Part shown: one piece after another, positions 59,425 to 64,000 of the stretch
How the letters are laid out: each line of letters starts with the position of its first letter
Numbering within the stretch: position 1 is the first letter of the stretch
Program-made: the position numbers and the translations under genes
NCBI RefSeq assembly: GCF_900078705.1
Contig: NZ_FKIF01000006.1
Coordinates: 496,001-560,000, forward strand
DNA length: 64,000 nucleotides
Reading direction: 5' to 3'
From: Bordetella ansorpii
GTDB lineage: Bacteria; Pseudomonadota; Gammaproteobacteria; Burkholderiales; Burkholderiaceae_B
The notes under the pieces: model-generated
Database searches by the model: none
What the model saw: only the letters and a program-made list of their open reading frames with translations
Told to the model about the DNA's origin: nothing

Positions 59425-60357
59425 ATGCAGGTACTGTCACGTTTTCGCGTTCCCCGCCCCCGTGAGATCGGCAACCTGATGAAGGACTGCGCCAACGAAT
59501 GGTCGCTTCATCGCGCATCCAGCAAGGGCGCGGCGCTGTCGCTGTACATGGTGTTCTCGCTGGCGCCCATGCTGATCCTGGTGATCGCCGTGGCCGGCGC
59601 CTTCTTCGGCGAGGATGCGGTGCGCTCGGAACTGGTGGCGCAGATGCGCGACCTGATCGGCGAACGCGGGGCGGAAGTCATCCAGACGGTGCTGGCCAGC
59701 GCGCACGAATCCGGCAGCGGCTGGATCGCGGCGCTGATCTCCATCGGGGTGCTGGTGTTCAGCGCCACGACCGCGTTTGCCGAGCTGAAAGCCAGCCTGG
59801 ACGACCTGTGGGAAGTGAAAGAGAAAAGCGGACTGAAGGCCATGGCGCGCAGCCGCCTGGTGTCGTTCGGGCTGGTGCTGGTGCTGGGCCTGTTCCTGCT
59901 GGTGTCGCTGGCCGTGAATGCGGGATTGGCGGCGGCCGAAAAGTTCTACGGCAACATGTGGGCGGCGTCCACGTTCGCCGTCCTGGCGGATTGGTTCTCG
60001 CAGGCGTTTTCGTTCTGCGTCGTCACCGCGCTGTTCGCGGTGGTGTACAAGCTGTTGCCCAGCACGCGCATCCCGTGGCTGGACGTGATTCCCGGCGCCA
60101 TCGTGACCGCCGCGCTGTTCCTGGTGGGCAAGTGGGGCATCGGCGTATATCTGGCGCGCGGCGCGGCGGTGTCGGCATACGGCGCCGCGGGATCGCTGAT
60201 CGCGCTGCTGCTGTGGATCTATTACTCGGCGCAGATCTTCTTCTTTGGCGCGGTGTTCACCCGGCAGTTCGCGTTGCGGTTCGGCAGCATGCGCAACGAT
60301 CCCAAGGCGCCGCGCGACAACAAGGACGACACCGTGATGGAACACGGGCCGTCATGA
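59425..60357 (+). CDS. YihY/BrkB-family inner-membrane protein
   Basis: 310 aa from the ATG at 59425 (AGGA upstream; an earlier frame adds an unrelated 52-residue tail). Six hydrophobic segments, with family sequence KGAALSLYMVFSLAPMLILVIAVAG near residue 30 and GAAGSLIALLLWIYYSAQIFFFGAVFTR near the end. Formerly misnamed ribonuclease BN. Function unknown. Divergent from gdhA. Confidence 0.9.
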   Translation: MQVLSRFRVPRPREIGNLMKDCANEWSLHRASSKGAALSLYMVFSLAPMLILVIAVAGAFFGEDAVRSELVAQMRDLIGERGAEVIQTVLASAHESGSGWIAALISIGVLVFSATTAFAELKASLDDLWEVKEKSGLKAMARSRLVSFGLVLVLGLFLLVSLAVNAGLAAAEKFYGNMWAASTFAVLADWFSQAFSFCVVTALFAVVYKLLPSTRIPWLDVIPGAIVTAALFLVGKWGIGVYLARGAAVSAYGAAGSLIALLLWIYYSAQIFFFGAVFTRQFALRFGSMRNDPKAPRDNKDDTVMEHGPS

Positions 60358-60455
60358 GCGCGCGCGCCGGTGGCTCACCGGGCAGCGCGTGGCGGAACCG
60401 GTACGAACGGCCTGTCCCGTCATAGGTGTAGGACATCATCCGATGTTGCCGGGGT

Positions 60456-61979
60456 TCATGCCGCGTCGAGCACCGCGCCGCGCACGCCCGCCCACCGCAG
60501 CAGAGCCAGCTTCCGGGCGAGTTCGCCAGCGACGTCCGGCTGGTGCGTCAGGTCGCCGAAGAGGTCGGTGTGCAATGCCATGGCGTCCATGACCCGCCAG
60601 GCTGCCTGGCCGGGATCGTCGCCCGCCGCGTCAGCCGCGTGCTGCGCATCGCCCTGGCGGCGCGCGAGTTCATCGGCCAGGGGGTCGCATATCGGATAGG
60701 ACAGGCCCAACTCGTCCTGTCCCCGCAGGTAATGCAGCCATGCCGCCACGGCCAGCGCCAGGCGATCATAGGTCTGCCCGGCGCGCGCGCGTTCGCGCAG
60801 GGGCGCCAGCAGGCACGGCGGCACGGTCGATGAGCCATGGGCCGCGCTTCGATGCGTACCCTGCGACAGCGCCAGATTGGACAGACGCTCCAATTGCCGC
60901 GCATGGTACTGCGCAAGATCCACCCCCGGCACGTCGTCCAGCGTGCTGGCGATTTCCTCGCGCATCATCGCGTCGATGAGGGCGCGTACCGGGGGCTGCG
61001 AGAAAGTGCCGCTGAGGGTCGCCATGCCGGACACGGCGCCCAGGTAGGCCAGCGCCGCGCGGGGGCCATCGGCCATGCGCTGCTTCAGCCGCGCGAACGG
61101 CGCGCTGTCCGGCACGACGCGCACCATGCCATGCGGGCCCGCGGCGGCCTCCCAAGGCGGGCGGCCGGCGACGAAGCTGTCTTCGATCACCCAGTCCAGA
61201 TAGGGCTCGGCCTGCACCGGGCAGCCGTCCTGCAGCCCGACAGCCTGGGAGATGCGCGCGCGGTCAGCGTCGTCCGAGGCAAGCACGATGCGATCCGCCA
61301 TGCCGTTGGGAAAGGTGCAGTTTCCGTCGATCCAGGCCGCCAGCGCCTCGTCCACGCATGAAGCGCAAGCCAGCACCAGGCTGCGAAGCGCGCGGCCGCT
61401 GGCGGGCCTGTCGTTGCACGACAGCACGGTCACCGCCGTGCCGCCCTGGCCCCGGCGTTGCTTCAGGCCGTGCACCAGCAGGCCGATGGCGCCGCGCGGC
61501 GCAAGCGCGCAGGCCGGATCGTCATCGCCGGCCGCCTCGCCGCCCCCGTGCCCCGCCGTATCGTCATCCCGCAAAGTCACGCTGATCACACGGGTGTCTT
61601 CGTGCGCGATCTGATCGAGCACCGCCTGGGGATTCCGCCGTGCATCCAGCACGCGCAACACGGCGCCGATCACACGCAGGCGTTCGCGCACCAGGCCGTT
61701 CGGCCCGGTATCGCGCAACGCCAGGGTGTAGACGCCGTTCTGCCGCGCCAGGGCCTCATGCCCATGGGCAGGGTTCGACGACAGCGACACACCGACGATG
61801 CCCCAGCGCAGGTCGCCGCTGGCCTCGATGGCCGCGTCGGTCACGGCGGCCAGCCACGCGCGCGGCGCATCGCCGATGCCCAACTGCACGATGCCGGCCT
61901 GCAAGGCCTTGCGGTCGTAGCCCGGCCGCTGCACATCGGCGGGCAGCCCGGCCAGCAAGGCCGGATGCAGGCGTCTCAT
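60456..61979 (-). CDS. Mannitol dehydrogenase-family protein with altered active site
   Basis: 507 aa, the full length of polyol/uronate dehydrogenases (fructuronate reductase, arabitol DH). Shared landmarks: GIVQLGIGDAPRAWLAA, GIVGVSL, TLAL near residue 85, CTFPNGMADRIV and AGVVGL-like MATLSGT. The catalytic box normally KxxxxNGxH reads KQRMADGPR, so Asn becomes Asp and His becomes Arg. The SCDN motif reads SCND. The Lys remains. Either the enzyme uses another chemistry or is inactive. 49 bp after the FAH gene, same strand, so possibly an operon. Confidence 0.85.
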   Translation of the reverse strand: MRRLHPALLAGLPADVQRPGYDRKALQAGIVQLGIGDAPRAWLAAVTDAAIEASGDLRWGIVGVSLSSNPAHGHEALARQNGVYTLALRDTGPNGLVRERLRVIGAVLRVLDARRNPQAVLDQIAHEDTRVISVTLRDDDTAGHGGGEAAGDDDPACALAPRGAIGLLVHGLKQRRGQGGTAVTVLSCNDRPASGRALRSLVLACASCVDEALAAWIDGNCTFPNGMADRIVLASDDADRARISQAVGLQDGCPVQAEPYLDWVIEDSFVAGRPPWEAAAGPHGMVRVVPDSAPFARLKQRMADGPRAALAYLGAVSGMATLSGTFSQPPVRALIDAMMREEIASTLDDVPGVDLAQYHARQLERLSNLALSQGTHRSAAHGSSTVPPCLLAPLRERARAGQTYDRLALAVAAWLHYLRGQDELGLSYPICDPLADELARRQGDAQHAADAAGDDPGQAAWRVMDAMALHTDLFGDLTHQPDVAGELARKLALLRWAGVRGAVLDAA

Positions 61980-62028
61980 CGGCGCTCCTCCCCTGCCCGG
62001 TTTCCCGGGGCGCTCGTCCTGCCGAGCA

Positions 62029-62895
62029 TCAATGGTCGATCAGGTCGGGATTCCAGGCATGCACGCGTTGCCGCTGCTCGCCCAGGCCCGCCACCGACAG
62101 GTGCATCTCGTCGCCCGGCTTCAGGTACACCGGCTGCGGCTTGCATCCCATGCCCACGCCCGGCGGCGTGCCCGTGCTGATCAGGTCGCCCGGATACAGG
62201 GTCATGAAGCGGCTGACGTAGCTGACCAACTGCGCCACGCCGAACACCATTGTGCGCGTGTTGCCCGCCTGGAAACGCTGGCCGTTCACGTCCAGCCACA
62301 GGTCCAGGGCCTGCGGATCCGGCACCTCGTCGGCCGTCACCAGCCACGGCCCCACGGGACCGAAAGTGTCGCAGCCCTTGCCCTTGTCCCAGGTGCCGCC
62401 GCGCTCGATCTGGTATTCGCGCTCGGACACGTCGTTGACCACGCAGTAGCCCGCCACGTACGACAGCGCGTCGTCTTCGGACACGTAGCGCGCCTTCGTG
62501 CCGATGACCACGCCCAGTTCCACCTCCCAGTCGCTCTTGGCCGAATCTTTCGGCAGCACGACGGGATCGTTGCTGCCCACCACGCAAGACGTGGGTTTCA
62601 TGAAGAGGATGGGTTCGGCCGGCAGCGGCAGATTGGCCTCGGCGGCGTGATCGGCGTAGTTCAGGCCGATGCAGATGAACTTGCCCATGCCGGCCCAGGG
62701 CGGCGCCAGACGGCCGGGCTGCGGCACCAGCGGCAGCTTCGAGGCATCCAGATCGCGCAGGCGCTGCAGGGCCTGCGGCTCCAGGGTCTGGCCGGTGATG
62801 TCGGTCAGCACTTCCGACAGGTCGCGCACGCGGCCCTGGGCGTCGATCAGGGCGGGCTTCTCCGCGCCCTTGGCGCCATGGCGCAGCAGTTTCAT
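62029..62895 (-). CDS. Fumarylacetoacetate hydrolase-family protein
   Basis: 288 aa from the ATG at 62895. Metal-binding DWEVELGVVIG and the FAH signature ICIGLNYADHAAE are present, with GTPPGVGMG and a terminal region with VAGLGEQRQ. Members include ureidoglycolate lyase, 2,4-diketo-3-deoxyfuconate hydrolase and acylpyruvases. Together with the dehydrogenase gene, sugar-acid catabolism (acylpyruvate cleavage) is the likeliest; unproven. Confidence 0.92.
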   Translation of the reverse strand: MKLLRHGAKGAEKPALIDAQGRVRDLSEVLTDITGQTLEPQALQRLRDLDASKLPLVPQPGRLAPPWAGMGKFICIGLNYADHAAEANLPLPAEPILFMKPTSCVVGSNDPVVLPKDSAKSDWEVELGVVIGTKARYVSEDDALSYVAGYCVVNDVSEREYQIERGGTWDKGKGCDTFGPVGPWLVTADEVPDPQALDLWLDVNGQRFQAGNTRTMVFGVAQLVSYVSRFMTLYPGDLISTGTPPGVGMGCKPQPVYLKPGDEMHLSVAGLGEQRQRVHAWNPDLIDH

Positions 62896-63284
62896 GGTGG
62901 CTGTTCCTTTGATGGGGAGGAAATCGTCGCATCCGGCGGCCTGCCGGGAAAACGGGGCCGCCGTCCGCCTCAAAGATACACGGACACGGCGGGACGCGGC
63001 TGCTATCGGTGCAGGATCGACTGATGGAAGCCCTGCCTGGCTTCGTCGGTTAGCCTTGCCGACGGATCGTAGACATGCTGGCCGGTGCTTGCTTGTTCGC
63101 GAGTGGCGCTCGCTTGATATCGTGCAGCCTAGGATCATCCGCATGGTCACATTTATCCTTCGAGTAGCGCACACACCACACCCAGGGTTAGCCTGACGCG
63201 TCTTATTGACCCTACGGCCATCCGGGTTACATACATATCTGGTAAAAACCGGGCTCGGTCGCAATCTTTTCCCACCGGAGCGTC
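62896..63284. other. 389-bp intergenic region before dgkA
   Basis: No gene is supported. It should hold the divergent promoters of the FAH and dgkA genes. A possible dgkA promoter is listed separately. Confidence 0.5.
63206..63233 (+). promoter_or_regulatory. Possible dgkA promoter
   Basis: TTGACC, 16 bases, TACATA, 52 bp upstream of the start codon. Confidence 0.4.
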
Positions 63285-63683
63285 ATGTCGCCCAACCTTC
63301 CGCCGCAATCGCCCTATAAAAGCACAGGCGGCCTGCGCCGCATCATCAATGCGCTGCGCTACTCATTCCAAGGCCTGAAGGCCGCGATCAAATACGAGGC
63401 GGCGTTCCGCCAGGAACTGGTCCTGGCCATCCTGCTGGTGCCCGCCGCCTTCTTCCTGGGCCGCACCACCGACGAAGTCTTCATCCTGATCGCCGCCGTC
63501 ATCCTGGTGCTGGTGGTCGAACTGTTGAATTCCGCCGTCGAGGCGTTGGCCGACGCCCTGTCGGTCGAGACGCACCCGCTGCTGGGCCGCGCCAAGGACC
63601 TGGGCAGCGCCGCCGTCATGCTGATGCTGTTCTTCACCGTGGCGGTGTGGGTCGCCGTGGCCGTCAGCCGGTTCCTGATGTAG
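63285..63683 (+). CDS. dgkA: Diacylglycerol kinase
   Basis: 132 aa, three-helix DgkA with the conserved EAAFRQE (cytoplasmic Glu/Arg helix) and [19 protein letters not shown] (nucleotide/metal Glu and Asn). It phosphorylates diacylglycerol, recycling lipid released in envelope glycan synthesis. ATG preceded by CCGGAG. Confidence 0.96.
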   Translation: MSPNLPPQSPYKSTGGLRRIINALRYSFQGLKAAIKYEAAFRQELVLAILLVPAAFFLGRTTDEVFILIAAVILVLVVELLNSAVEALADALSVETHPLLGRAKDLGSAAVMLMLFFTVAVWVAVAVSRFLM

Positions 63684-63771
63684 CCAGCGCCGTCCCGAGG
63701 GTGGAAATACGCCCCTGGGTGCGGCAAGCGGTCATCTATCCGGGCACGAAGCCCGACTCTATACTCGGGCC

Positions 63772-64000
63772 ATGGCGCACATCTCTACATCCGAGCCCTC
63801 CCGGCGTATCGTCATCGTCGGCGGCGGGGCGGGCGGCCTGGAACTGGCCGCCCAACTGGGCCGCATCCACGGCCGTGACCGCATCACCCTGGTCGACAGC
63901 CGGCCCTTCCATATCTGGAAGCCGTCGTTGCACGAGGCGGCCGCGGGCACGCTCGACATCCACCAGGAAGGCCTGTCCTACCTGATGCTGGCGCATCTGT
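63772..64000 (+). CDS. Type II NADH dehydrogenase-like flavoprotein (N-terminal fragment)
   Basis: The first 76 codons before the window ends. FAD-binding [18 protein letters not shown] and [21 protein letters not shown] are the Ndh pattern. The rest lies outside. Confidence 0.85.
   Translation, partial: MAHISTSEPSRRIVIVGGGAGGLELAAQLGRIHGRDRITLVDSRPFHIWKPSLHEAAAGTLDIHQEGLSYLMLAHL

Overview
The window is GC-rich, single-chromosome-style bacterial DNA. It has several TctC/Bug-type solute receptors, many LysR regulators and a CIRCE-controlled groESL. This points to a betaproteobacterium of the Alcaligenaceae (Achromobacter/Bordetella type); the genus is inferred from gene content, not from a marker gene. 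I see no rRNA, tRNA, integrase, IS element or CRISPR array.

Layout. 0-9 kb holds a two-component pair (kinase plus the start of its FixJ-like regulator), an LTA-synthase-type sulfatase, a DedA protein, an FkbM methyltransferase, an Lpd-like flavoenzyme, a PfpI protein and topoisomerase IB. 8.8-15.1 kb is an amino-acid-type ABC importer with EhuB-like receptor, an aspartoacylase-family deacylase and a PLP lyase, divergent from an OccR-like LysR gene. 15.2-19.3 kb has a DUF892 protein, a YegD-like Hsp70, DbpA and a small secreted protein. 19.5-24.4 kb is a signalling block: a BLUF-EAL photoreceptor/phosphodiesterase convergent with a translationally overlapped KaiC-like ATPase and hybrid histidine kinase. 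24.8-26.4 kb is frmA-frmR with a double-palindrome operator over its promoter.

26.5-35.3 kb contains an AraC regulator, a Bug receptor-PhzF-RidA operon, a Nudix enzyme, two exported proteins, and a LysR/2-hydroxyacid dehydrogenase/Bug set. 35.5-43.4 kb pairs a divergent Bug receptor with LysR and an acyl-CoA operon (ADP-forming ligase, DUF1254 protein, thiolase, SDR). 43.5-53.8 kb is a ten-gene minus-strand run divergent from its own LysR gene. It encodes a 2-oxoglutarate dioxygenase, Bug receptor, nitrilase-family amidohydrolase, complete ABC importer, aminotransferase, RraA-type aldolase/decarboxylase and 2-hydroxyacid dehydrogenase. By eye it is lower in GC than its flanks and looks like an uptake-and-catabolism module for an unknown nitrogen-containing acid.

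53.8-64 kb returns to core genes: groES-groEL with a perfect CIRCE, a hipBA toxin-antitoxin pair with four repeated operator half-sites, gdhA, a YihY membrane protein, a mannitol-dehydrogenase-family protein with altered active-site residues beside an FAH-family hydrolase, dgkA, and the start of a type II NADH dehydrogenase.

The most unusual items are the KaiC-like/hybrid kinase/BLUF-EAL neighbourhood, the 43.5-52.7 kb catabolic run, the hipBA operator array, the frm operator architecture and the altered mannitol-dehydrogenase homologue.
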